Positions 12,001-22,790 of a stretch of 64,000 nucleotides of DNA are shown here, piece by piece. How positions within the stretch are numbered: the first letter of the stretch is position 1; each line of letters begins with the position of its first letter. This DNA comes from Citrus sinensis (taxonomy: Eukaryota > Streptophyta > Magnoliopsida > Sapindales > Rutaceae): assembly GCF_022201045.2 (NCBI RefSeq), contig NC_068559.1, forward strand, positions 6,257,501-6,321,500, given 5' to 3'. The notes beneath the pieces were generated by a model that was not told the DNA's origin, ran no database searches, and worked only from the letters and a program-made list of their open reading frames with translations. The position numbers and the translations under genes are program-made.

Positions 12001-12735
12001 TCATTGACTTCGCAATATCAAACTTTTCTTTATTGACTTCAACTAACACCATTGTTTGATCCATTGGATCAAGGGTATGTTTGAAGTTAAGGTGGTGTGG
12101 CTTTTAATATACGACTATTAAGGAACGAAATCACTAGATGTCAAAGTGAGTGGGCATTATTAGCAAACTGTTTCAAAATTAAAACTTGGTGCCTTTCTCC
12201 CTAACTTAAGAATAAAATTTTAAGCTTACAAGCAATCCCCACTTTTCAGTTGAAGATTATAAATTTAAACTAAAAACTGACCAAAAACACAACTCTTTAC
12301 AATCAAATTACAGAGTAATGAATCAAACAAACTAAAAGCTAATAAACTCACTTGCAGCCACCATTAGTTGTAGAGCAAACAAAGTCATCACCACTCGGGT
12401 TCACAGCAATTGTCATGGGATCGCCTTCGCTTTCATCAAACACATAAGTAACCTTCAAAAAAAAAAAAAGCCAAAAACAAAACAAACCCACATCAGAAAA
12501 GTCAACGAAACATCAAAAATCAATTCAAAACGAAATCTTTTTCGCTTTTTTTTTCAAAAAAGAATATTTTTACCAAAGGGGAAGTGTAGACAGAGGTTGT
12601 TTTGGGATCAAAGGAGAAAATTTCAAGCACTGAGGGGGATGAACTGGCCTGGCTGGACTTGCCCAACACAACCAAATTCACGTTCTCGGGTCGCTTGATC
12701 CACGACCCGCATGTCACGGTACCACCACCCTCCAT
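8957..12735 (-). CDS. SEC12-like WD40 protein (STL2P/PHF1 family), ten exons, intact
   Basis: ER-anchored WD40 protein related to SEC12, the GEF that loads Sar1 for COPII budding. The plant members include PHF1, which helps phosphate transporters leave the ER. Exons in reading order (minus): 12735-12574, 12452-12352, 11425-11293, 11139-11048, 10766-10667, 10536-10464, 10376-10256, 9992-9873, 9309-9239, 9162-8957. Phases close to give 392 codons plus TGA, the family length. Visible landmarks are VTCGSWIKRPENVNLVVLG at the start, KCLSFSVDGSRFAAGGVDG, DMDFSLDSEFLATTSTDGSA, ELCRFSKDGTKPFLFC and RLHLGTS. A C-terminal membrane helix (SLLLALFLASAVVFYIFFEN) is followed by a short luminal tail. WNAFDPLDM at the end and an inserted glycine near the LFE motif lean toward the SEC12-like 2 branch, but I cannot separate it from PHF1. 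Intron 5 holds a 26-C run. Confidence 0.93.
10549..10574. repeat. C26 homopolymer in intron 5 of the SEC12-like gene
   Basis: Twenty-six consecutive C on the plus strand, so G in the transcript, followed by CAAACAC and an A run. It sits a few bases before the intron's 3' splice site in gene direction (exon 6 begins at 10536). It could be a true G-tract or a length artefact of assembly. Confidence 0.9.
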
Positions 12736-13143
12736 TTTAATTGATTGATGAAATAAATTTGAGTTTGAATAACAAAAACTTTTTTTTTGGGGGTTTTGTT
12801 TTTGAAGTGGGAACTGGAAACAGAGTCAATGGAGGAAGATGAGGGGGTTTTTGCTGGTTTTATAGTCGAAAACGCGGACAAATTTTTCGCTTTCCGCGAA
12901 AAGTTTTTTGGTTTTGCCTTGTGTTATGCTTTTCTTGTTCCAGGTACAATGATGTGCAGAGCACAACGCACGGGAGATATTAAACCGCGTGGATAAGATA
13001 ATAATTTATTATGTCATATTTTGTGTACGTAAATTTGTATTTCTTTTTATTCCTTTAATTAAAACAAAACTACAGTCAATAGAAACATATAACAATTGCA
13101 AGACTACATTACAGGTAAATATTTACAAATATTGGATAGGATT
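12736..13143. other. promoter side of the SEC12-like gene
   Basis: The upstream region of the minus-strand SEC12-like gene. Short plus-strand frames here have no recognisable content. No other gene is visible before the hAT element. Confidence 0.45.
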
Positions 13144-13498
13144 AGTTTGAGTAAGGATGCCAAATTCTAGATCCGATTCGGATATAGGTACATTTAGATC
13201 TGAATCTGTAAAAAAATATGTGGATCTGAATGCGGTTAATATCTGTATAGATTGTGAGCATATTTCTTAGATATCCATATTTACATAATAATAAATTTAA
13301 ATATAATTTTAAATTCAACAATTTACCTAATAATATCAAATAAAATTTAATTATAATTCAACAATAAAAAATTCGACATCAATTAGACATAAATAACATA
13401 CAACAACATTATAAATTTGTAAATAAAAATTTCACAACATAAATCAAACATAAAAAATAAAAAATCTAAAGTAAACCAGTTCATTACAATATTCTCTA

Positions 13499-13564
<66 letters not shown>

Positions 13565-13830
13565 TCTTAACATACTTTTCAAAATCAATAAAGATTATAG
13601 AGTTAATTATGCTTATACTTATTAAATAAATAATTTAACTTATATATTTTTCAATTGAAATTTAATTGACAAATAATTTAATTATAAAATAATGCAGATC
13701 TAGATATTCGATTTCTCTTATGCACTTATATGTAGATCCGGATTTATATTTTTTAATATAGGATCCAGATCTTCCGCATCTTTGTGGATGTGGGTCGAAT
13801 CCGGATTTTCTTACCATCCCTAAGTTTGAG
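13144..13830. mobile_element. non-autonomous hAT element with 8-bp target duplication
   Basis: The element spans 13152-13822. Its ends are TAAGGATGCCAAATTCTAG on the left and CGGATTTTCTTACCATCCCTA on the right, imperfect inverted repeats of the TAGGGATGG type common in plant hAT elements. It is flanked by a perfect 8-bp duplication AGTTTGAG at 13144-13151 and 13823-13830, as hAT transposases make. No transposase coding was seen in 671 bp. An ATT microsatellite lies inside at about 13498-13564. Confidence 0.88.
13498..13564. repeat. (ATT)n microsatellite
   Basis: About 22 uninterrupted TTA/ATT units inside the hAT element, just left of the triplicated unit. Confidence 0.95.
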
Positions 13831-15018
13831 TGCACCCTAAGTCCAAAGTGATTTTTAAATAATTTTATTTAATTGATCATATGAATTCGAATCATAAAAA
13901 AGATGAGGGATCAAAAAATGATTTGGATTTTGTATATCTAGTTACCTTAAAATATAAAAGAAAAGATTAATTGATTATTTTTGAATCATCCGTTTATATA
14001 TCTCCTCATAAATTGATTATTTTCAAATCATTCTTTTGACATTAAAAACACCACATATTTTTCAAAGTCAATAAAGATTATAGAGTTAATTATGCTTATA
14101 CTTATTAAATAAATAATTTAACTTATATATTTTTCAATTGAAATTTAATTGACAAATAATTTAATTATAAAATAATGCAGATCTAGATATTCGATTTCTC
14201 TTATGCACTTATATGTAGATCCGGATTTGTATTTTTTAATATAGGATCCAGATCTTCCGCATCTTTGTGGATGTGGGTCGAATCCGGATTTTCTTACCAT
14301 CCCTAAGTTTGAGTGCACCCTAAGTCCAGAGTGATTTTTAAATAATTTTATTTAATTGATCATATGAATTCGAATCATAAAAAAGATGAGGGATCAAAAA
14401 ATGATTTGGATTTTGTATATCTAGTTACCTTAAAATATAAAAGAAAAGATTAATTGATTATTTTTGAATCATCCGTTTATATATCTCCTCATAAATTGAT
14501 TATTTTCAAATCATTCTTTTGACATTAAAAACACCACATACTTTTCAAAGTCAATAAAGATTATATAGTTAATTATGCTTATACTTATTAAATAAATAAT
14601 TTAACTTATATATTTTTCAATTGAAATTTAATTGACAAATAATTTAATTATAAAATAATACAGATCTAGATATTCGATTTCTCTTATGCACTTATATGTA
14701 GATCCGGATTTGTATTTTTTAATATAGGATCCAGATCTTCCGCATCTTTGTGGATGTGGGTCGAATCCGGATTTTCTTACCATCCCTAAGTTTGAGTGCA
14801 CCCTAAGTCCAGAGTGATTTTTAAATAATTTTATTTAATTAATCATATGAATTCGAATCATAAAAAAGATGAGGGATCAAAAAATGATTTGGATTTTGTA
14901 TATCTAGTTACCTTAAAATATAAAAGAAAAGATTAATTGATTATTTTTGAATCATCCGTTTATATATCTCCTCATAAATTGATTATTTTCAAATCATTCT
15001 TTTTACATTAAAAACACC
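13571..15018. repeat. three tandem copies of a ~483-bp unit containing the hAT right half and flank
   Basis: Copies begin at about 13571, 14053 and 14537, each with CATA(C/T)TTTTCAAA. Each holds the right part of the hAT element, its terminal ACCATCCCTA, the AGTTTGAG duplication and about 195 bp of flanking DNA ending in ACATTAAAAACACCA. The copies differ by only a handful of substitutions, so the triplication is younger than the hAT insertion. Confidence 0.93.
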
Positions 15019-16860
15019 AATTTACCTCCTATTTTTGTTAAAAAAGACAAAAAAAAATTATCAACCCACTCTTTTTTTTAATCTTTTTAAACAAAAATGG
15101 GTAACTTGAAGTCTTCAAATATAAGGAAAATGATTTGAAAATAATCAATTTACTAAGAAATAATCTAAAATTTACCCTGAAAGAAAAAAAAAGAGTAAAG
15201 GATCAATTTCCATTTGCCAAAGTTATAATTGTATAGATTATATATTTTATATTTAGACCTCGGCAAACCATGGTTGTAAGTTGTAACATAACTTCACAAA
15301 GTGCAAAACATAAAAGTTATCCTTAATAATTTAAGATATATTAATAACTAAACATTACTTAAAATTATTGGGTATAATTTTTCTGGTAGACGTAGCCACA
15401 CCCTTGAAATAATTATTATTTTCAATTATATATTTCAAAACGCATTTTTTAAAATTACTTTTTTTTTATGTGGGTCCTTGAGTGGAGGAAAATACAATGA
15501 TCGAATGGACAAGAACGAATCGTCAACTCTTTGTAGTGATTAAGGATATTCGATTGGTGATTCCGCGGGAAAAGCGATGGCAATTGGCACCAACGGTTTT
15601 GTTAATAGTAGTAAAAAATGGGGTGGCATTGCAATGAGCAATCATGTTACTATTAGATGTAATATTTTTATCTGAAAAAAATGATTTATTGTGTTTGTAT
15701 CATTTCTATCAAAGTTAAAAGATGGGTGATGACTGATGACTGATGATAGACTCACAATGATGGGTGATGACAGACTCACAATTATTTAATATAAATAAAA
15801 TTGTATAAATTGATGCTATATAAAGAGATTATTTGTATAAAAAGGTCCAGCTATATTATCGAAGGGGTTTGATACCCCATTTTTTGTCTTTTTTAAATCG
15901 ATCTTTAGATTTTATCCAAAAGTAGTGCAATAGCTTTAATGTGTATATTGGGTTATTAACATTAAAAGTCTTTGTTATTTATGCAAAATAAAAAAAAATC
16001 AAAAGTTTTAAAATTTTGACTTAAAAGCCTATAATATTATAAATTTCTTATACTACTGAACTAGATTTTCAATTAAATGACTTATTACTACATTTATAAA
16101 TATATATATATATATATATATATTTAAATTAATAATTTTTCTTATTAATTAATTTAATATATAGTTAAACTACATATGTTATTTACTATCTATAATTGAT
16201 GATAAATATAAATATGATTTTTTTTGTCATAACGGCAACTAATTTCCTCTCACCTATGTGAGTAAGGTTCAAATTCAGTGTCCTTTTTTTTTTTTGACAC
16301 AAGATATTTTACTATCTCAATTAGATGGAATGTACAAAATGTAAAAATAAATTTAATTTTATATTCTACATAGTTAATGTTTTATTTTTTTTATAACATA
16401 ATATTTATTTATTATACTATCAATTATTCGATTATATAATAAAAATATATTAACTTACTACTAATAATAAAGTGTTAGCTTATGAATTGCAAAATCATTT
16501 TTGTTTGTTTGAAATAAGGATTTTTGTATTTTTGGTTGAGTTTTTATCCTTAAATAAAAAGAATAAATTTAATTACATTTAAATGCATTGACATTTGTTA
16601 TTCCACACCTAATTTTAAATAGTCATTAATGTTTTTATATTTTCTATAAATTGTGGAGTGCTATCTACTTGAACTCTAATAAATTTTTATTTTAAATACA
16701 AATGAATGATTTTTAAAAATATGAAAATTCAACACCTATCTATTGATTATAATATAAGTCAAGTAGCATAATTAATTGAATAACTAATCGTATCATAAAC
16801 AAATTATCATATTAGAAATTTTTAAATTGAACTCAATACAGTAGTTAATTGAGTTGACAG
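15019..16860. other. AT-rich intergenic stretch
   Basis: No gene supported. It contains an AT microsatellite at about 16098-16123 and a short direct repeat of GATGGGTGATGA with GACTCACAAT at about 15720-15785. Confidence 0.5.
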
Positions 16861-17361
16861 TTAGGGAGAGCAAGCAAATCCATTCAAGTTGGATATTCAA
16901 GTATCTGATAAAAAATAAATTGAATAAAATCCATCCAAAATACATTGGATTTGGTTTATTTAATATTCATCAATAAATTTGAATATTATTAATACATAAG
17001 TATATGAGATTAAAATTGAATATTAAAATTAATATTTAAGTTTTATAAATTAAATGAAAAATCAAAATAACATTACTAAAAATTATTACAGTGTCTGCAA
17101 CAACAATGACGGCACCATCATAAAAAAATATAACTGAATGAACAGAAATACAAATACTGTCAATCGATTTGATATTCTCTAATCTACGTAATGGTGGCAA
17201 CATTGCTAGATAAATGAATGTGTCGTACATGGATGCGCCATCCAATACAAATAACCATAGCAAGACTGCCATGATTAAGCAGCGTTTCAAAGTTCACTAC
17301 CACCTTTAACAACCAAATTGGCAATATTTAAATTGGAAAATGGTGGCTGTGCAATGTAACT

Positions 17362-18121
17362 CATTGTGGTTTTATGGCGTAGTTATGCTAGCAGTCATTT
17401 TTGGAAGGCGCGTATGACTCTGCAGATCACCGTTTTATAGTATTAAAACTATTATTGTGTAGATCATCCATTTCAAGTCCAATGGTACCCTTCATAGCCC
17501 CCTTCAATCAATAATGTTTAAGGTTGGTAAATTGTAAGTTTGGGCCGGATTTTTTCAAGCCCAAACCCAAGCCCATGTAATTAGTAAAAAGCCCAAGTCC
17601 TTTAAAAGTCCGTCCAAACTTGAGAGGGCTGGGCGTGGCCGAGCTTGTATTTTTAATAATTTTTAATATATTTTTATTTTTATTTCCTTTTTATTGTGTG
17701 AGAGCTGCATATGGCATTTTCATTTATTGATGGAAAATTTTTATTGTGTAGATCATTGTGGTTTTATGGCGTAGTTATGCTAGCAGTCATTTTTAGAAGG
17801 CACGTATGACTCTGCAGATCACTGTTTTATAGTATTAAAACTATTATTGTGTAGATCATCCATTTCAAGTCCAATGGTACCCTTCATAGCCCCTTCAATC
17901 AATAATATTTAAGGTTGGTAAATTGTAAGTTTGGGCCGGATTTTTTCAAGCCCAAACCCAAGCCCATGTAATTAGTAAAAAACCCAAGCCCTTTAAAAGC
18001 CCGTCCAAACTTGAGAGGGCTGGGCGTGGCCGAGCTTGTATTTTTAATATATTTTTATTTTTATTTCTTTTTTATTGTGTGAGAGCTGCATATGGCATTT
18101 TCATTTATTGATGGAAAATTT
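17362..18121. repeat. ~390-bp tandem duplication
   Basis: Two copies start with CATTGTGGTTTTATGGCGTAG at 17362 and 17754 and both run to TTATTGATGGAAAATTTT. Both contain the GGGCCGGATTTTTTCAAGCCC tract. They differ by a few substitutions and a small deletion near TTTTTAATAATTTTTAATAT. No coding function seen. Confidence 0.92.
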
Positions 18122-18329
18122 TCCCACAACACCACCAATTATCCTCTAAATCTCATAATAATAAAAAAAGACAATAATATACATGTAAGTGAAAAATTTG
18201 CTTAATTTTAATGACAAACGAGAAAGTGCCTATCAAATAAAAACCTGCAAATTAAAAGTGATAAACTAGGTAAATGTTAAATACCCTTCAATAATTTTTA
18301 AAAGAACTTGTGGCTGAAACTGAAACACA

Positions 18330-18620
18330 ATGCTTCTTCTTCGTTATCCACTTTCTATGGCAACAATGAAACATTCTTCTTCTTCTTCTTCTTCATTCTC
18401 CCTCTCTCGATTCTTCCACAAAACTACTCTCCATTACAACATCAACAATGGCTTCAGTAATCTCAGAATTTCTACAATAATAAAAAAAAATCAAAGCTTA
18501 CTTGGGGTAGAGTTGGTGATGGTTGTTGTTGGTTTGCGTGCGCTGTTGGTGCTGCTGAGTTCACTGCTGCGTCGCGTGCTGCCGTGCTGGCCTCGTGTAG
18601 CTGTGTCGCGTTTGCTCTAG
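18330..18620 (+). pseudogene. orphan open frame with an organelle-targeting-like N-terminus
   Basis: Ninety-six codons. From the internal Met at 18357 the frame reads MATMKHSSSSSSSFSLSRFF and continues serine- and arginine-rich with almost no acidic residues, like a plastid or mitochondrial transit peptide. After about residue 57 it turns abruptly into GC-rich, hydrophobic, low-complexity sequence and stops. That suggests a first exon cut off from the rest of its gene, either captured by the surrounding hAT candidate or disrupted in place. The product is not identified, and a chance frame is possible. Confidence 0.35.
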
Positions 18621-18779
18621 TTTGAACTCAATCGACGATTGCTGAATGATGTGGCTGCAATTGTTGGGTCTTGTGTGGGTGTGAGGCAACGATACGAAGG
18701 TGCAACTGTTGGCTGTTGCCTCACTTCATTTTTTGCCTTTTTGGGTGGATGTGGGTGCGCGATTCTTGTGAGAGCTTTA

Positions 18780-21022
18780 GGGCCTGTTTGGTATTGTTTT
18801 TGAATTTGTATTTTTAGAGAATAAAAATGAAAATGAAAATGGTATTTTGCAGTTGCTGTATTTCGAATTTAAATATGCGTCTGGTATCATTTTATGTATC
18901 CTATATTTTAAAACTGAAAACAGTAATATGCGTTTGGTAGACACAGTTGAAAATGATAAAAACAGAGAATATGCGTTTGGTATGCTTTTTTCAAAAACAG
19001 TTTTTACTAATCATTTACATTATATTTATAGTCATAAAATAATTATTTAGCTAATACACAAATACAACAAAATAATTTAACCAAATTTAATATAAAAAAA
19101 TTACATGATAATAAAGTTTAAGAATTCACATTAATTAAAATTTTTTTGACATTGTCATTGTTTTTACACCATATAATTAAGATATATATTACAACACATG
19201 CTTTAAACAAAATAATTATAAAAAAATATATGATACACATTATGCATTACGTATGTAATCATGCCACATAAAAGCTGCAATTCCATCTCTTGTAGCATTC
19301 ATCTCTGCGATACTTGCTGGAGATAAATCAATATTAGTAAGTGGCCTACTACTAAATCAATGGTACCCAAAAAAATAAAAAATAAAACATATATCAAATA
19401 TTAATCAAATTAAAAACACTGCTATTAAATTTTAAGATATAAACATACAATTTTCAATACATGCTATTAATCCCCCACTCAATTTCAGTAATGTAATCAG
19501 CATAAAGGTTGCATTGCTATGACTTTTTGCATTAATATTGATAACTAAAAGCCTTAACTTACTTTTTGAACTTGGTTATTTGTTACTTAATGCAGACAGC
19601 TTACAACTTGAAGATTTGAGAATCATTTACCACGGAAATACCCACCCAGGTATTTGGTATGCTAGTGTAGTGTTTTTGGGAACAATTTTTAGTCAATTGA
19701 AGTTCATTTTAAATAAGAGCCAAGAGTTTTTTATTTTTTCTAACAATTGCGAAATTAAATTACCATAGCATTTTGAGTAATCATTGCATGTCAATTATGA
19801 ATTATTTATTTTATTTCCCAAAAAAACTCCCCCATGTTCTAACTTCGGTCTCCCAAGTCCCGACCGCAAAAACATAATCCATTTTTGTAGATATAATTTA
19901 GTTCTTCAAATTTTCGTAATATAATTTGTGAAATCACCAGAATTTGATAGCATTGTCATAAGTCATAACCCTTTATAATTCTTTAATTTTATTCTAAATA
20001 TTTAATCTACCATCTCACGTAACCTCGGATTTTAATTAGGTTGGGTGTGGGATTAACATAAGCCCAACACTTTATATAGAAACAAAAAATCAATCTTGAT
20101 CATCAAAGCTTAAGAACAACACGTGAAGTAAACAAAATTCCTAAGGAAACAAAAACCCTGAATCTATTTAATTCAAATATTTTAAATAAACCAAATCAGC
20201 ATAAAGGAATTCCCACAAGAAATTGTTTGTTTTACTAGATTTAATCTCTAAAATAAATGAGGAAAAATTTCAGCACATAAATAAACAATTTGTCACTACA
20301 TATGAACAACCTCAGAAATTTCCAGAATTAAAAATCACTCAAATCATCTCTAAAAAATTTCAGCTCATAAACAAAATAAATACTGGCTAGTGACAGATCC
20401 GGGAGAGCAACAGCAGCTGGCGTGAAGACGAGCAGCAACGGCTGAGCAGAACAGCAGCGAAAACAGAGCAGCAGCGAAGACGAGCAGCAGCGGAGCAGAG
20501 CAGCAGCGGAAACAGAGTAGCGGCGGCTATGGCGGAAACACAGCAACGACAGTGGCTGAGAGTGCAGATTTGCTGAGGAAAGGGAGAGAGTGCAGATTTA
20601 CTGCAACTGAATCAAGAAGGCTGCGGGGGAAAGGGGAAGAGAGAGAGGCAGTGAAGAGATAAGGAGGAGAGAGTGGATCGGGAGAAATAAAGAGAGAAAG
20701 ATGTTGGATGAAGATAAGGGGAGGGAGAGAGTGCAGATTTGCTGCAACTGGATGAAGAAAGTTGGGGGGAAGAGAGAGCGGCAGTGAAGAGATAAGGAGG
20801 AGGTCACGATTTTTCTTTTGTTTTTTTAATTCATTTTTAGGTTTAGACTGTCAAATTTGGAGAACATGTTTAACTTGTTTTCAGTTGTGTAGTTATAATA
20901 ATGAATCCAGATTTTGTGTTTTGTAATTTGTTTTGTGAAAAAAATCCACCAAACATGTTTTATGTGTGTATTATAAAAATGAAAACGAAAATATGGTTTG
21001 AAAAACGGTACCAAACGGCCCC
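18780..21022. mobile_element. PIF/Harbinger-like element, degenerate
   Basis: The ends are GGGCCTGTTTGGTATTG on the left and, in reverse complement, GGGGCCGTTTGGTACCG on the right, flanked by TTA and GTA, close to the TTA target of this superfamily. Inside at about 19250-19325 the minus strand reads MNATRDGIAAFMWHDY, which resembles the C-terminus of plant Harbinger transposases. The rest of the transposase is absent or unreadable. At 20380-20800 there is a GC-rich AGCAGC-rich tract and a direct repeat (GAGAGAGTGCAGATTT at about 20584 and 20725). This is an eroded 2.2-kb copy. Confidence 0.62.
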
Positions 21023-21623
21023 GTAGGGTTCATTGTTTTTTGTTTAGATTTTGTGTTTTTTTTTTCAGATATTTTTTCATTTATATATTTTTGTTTTTTA
21101 TTTCAGATTTTTTATTTATATATTTTTGTTTGAGGCCCTTAACCAAGCCCATTATAAATGGGCTTCATATTTCTAAGCCTTTATCCATAATTTTATCCGG
21201 GGTTGGGCTTGAAGCTCGGGAGCACTTTTTTACCAAGCCTAAGTGGTCACCAGCGATTTTCAATACTTTTTAATGTAAATTATTTTTTTGTAATTAATTC
21301 AAAATAAAATTAATAATTTTTATTATTATTCTGTTTCTATATTGAAAATAATTTAGTTACATTTTAATACTAATCATTTTAGGAAATTAAATAAAAAATA
21401 AATAAGATTTTTTTATGTAAAACTCATTAATTAGTTTTCATACAGTAAAATGTATAATGATTTATAATAAAAATTAAATACCATGTTTATCAATAGATAT
21501 CCATAACATATTGGATAATTTGTATTTGCACATAGATGGATAATAACTATTATTCAATTGGATTTTGCCATCCCTAATTGATAGGGATACGATCAATTAA
21601 ATAATTGTGTCAAATTGACCAAT

Positions 21624-21626
<3 letters not shown>

Positions 21627-21674
<48 letters not shown>
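21627..21674. repeat. (AT)n microsatellite
   Basis: About 24 AT units just outside the right end of the hAT candidate. Confidence 0.95.
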
Positions 21675-21676
<2 letters not shown>

Positions 21677-22639
21677 CGTCATATTCTTGTCAGATTAATG
21701 GGTTAGTGTCAGACAACAACATCATGGCAATGGACTTTTTGTTTTTTACTTTGGTAGTGAAATGGATTTTTTCCCCAATTCTAGCAAATTATGCATTAGG
21801 TTCTCTACATATATTGCGATAATAAAAAAAACTTATATTGTCCAAATTGGCAAGTTTGCGATGTCGGAGTAGTGTGTTCGTGTTGGGTCTTGGAAAGGTG
21901 TTTATGACATAGGTTGTGGCTTTTGGAAACATTACTGTAATTGAAAATTTGTAAGTGCAGGCCTAATGTGTCAAAATTTAAAAGTCGTTGGCCTTTTTTT
22001 TTTATATATATATATAACAAATAATAGGACTCCATTATAATTGACTTAGAGAAAGACAAAAAAAAGGGGTAACAAACCCTTGTGGCAACATAGTTTTACC
22101 CTATAATTATCACGGCGCACATAATTAGAAAAAATAACTATTATTACTTTTCAATTAATCACTTTATATCACATTAGTTTATAATATTAATTTGTAAAAA
22201 ATTATTTGTAGTTCTATCACTATTGTTAAAAGATAGGAAAATGGAAGCTTGGATTAATGTGTATTCGCATAGATAAAAAAAAAAATTGTGTATCTCATCG
22301 ACCGGTCATAGATTGGCCAAATTAGTTTACATTTGAGTGAGGATTTTCCAACTATTATTTATTTATTTCACTTAGCACTAAAAGTAAATTTTTACTTCCA
22401 AATTAATTGTTTGATAGTCTCTCCCCGGGACTGGGGTCCATCCTATTATACTCTCAAAGAAATTGAGAGGGAAAATTCAAGCAAGGTTCACTCTAATTTG
22501 ATTTTATTGTTTGATTATGAACAACGAACATAAAGGTTTCCGTGAAGGGAAAATGCAAATTAAAGCGCGTGCAATCCTATTTATTATTTGTCTTGATTTT
22601 GTTTTAATCATCATCTTCAACTAGTGACAATATTTATTT
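21675..22639. other. intergenic, nothing recognised
   Basis: AT-rich; the short frames present have no recognisable content. No gene, structured RNA or element ends were identified. Confidence 0.4.
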
Positions 22640-22790
22640 GGGACTTAGCTATGGTGCAACTGTGGTACCATACCACAGCTGCACCTAGTGATTAAATCTA
22701 GTTACCTAACCATTTGATCTCTCACCATAGCTGAATTTAATGGTTAAGTGCAGCTGTGATATGGTACCACATTTACACCATAGCTGAACC
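22640..22790. mobile_element. 151-bp hairpin MITE
   Basis: The left arm (GGACTTAGCTATGGTG, CAACTGTGGTACCATACC, ACAGCTGCAC) pairs almost fully with the right arm (GTGCAGCTGTGATATGG, TACCACATTTACACC, ATAGCTGAACC). The arms are about 43 bp around a central 60 bp. No coding capacity. The target duplication is not clear, so the superfamily is not assigned. Confidence 0.85.

Larger units (their letters stand above)
16861..21577. mobile_element. candidate composite hAT element enclosing other insertions
   Basis: The left end TTAGGGAGAGCAAGCAAATCC and the right end ATTGGATTTTGCCATCCCTAA are imperfect inverted repeats of the hAT type. They are flanked by TTGACAG (16854-16860) and TTGATAG (21578-21584), an imperfect target duplication. 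If these are true partners, the 4.7-kb interval carries a 390-bp tandem duplication, a plastid/mitochondrial-targeting-like open frame and a PIF/Harbinger-like insertion. No hAT transposase was recognised. The pairing could be chance, as TAGGGATGG ends are common here. Confidence 0.5.

Noticed and set aside
12787..12996. 69-codon plus-strand frame upstream of the SEC12-like gene
   Set aside because: Lies in the 5' flank of a minus-strand gene, with no domain and no homology that I recognise.
17036..17290. 84-codon minus-strand frame inside the hAT candidate
   Set aside because: Could have been a transposase remnant, but no hAT motif is readable.
20328..20807. Ser/Leu/Cys-rich minus-strand frames
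   Set aside because: They come from an AGCAGC-rich low-complexity tract with an internal direct repeat, not from a coding gene.
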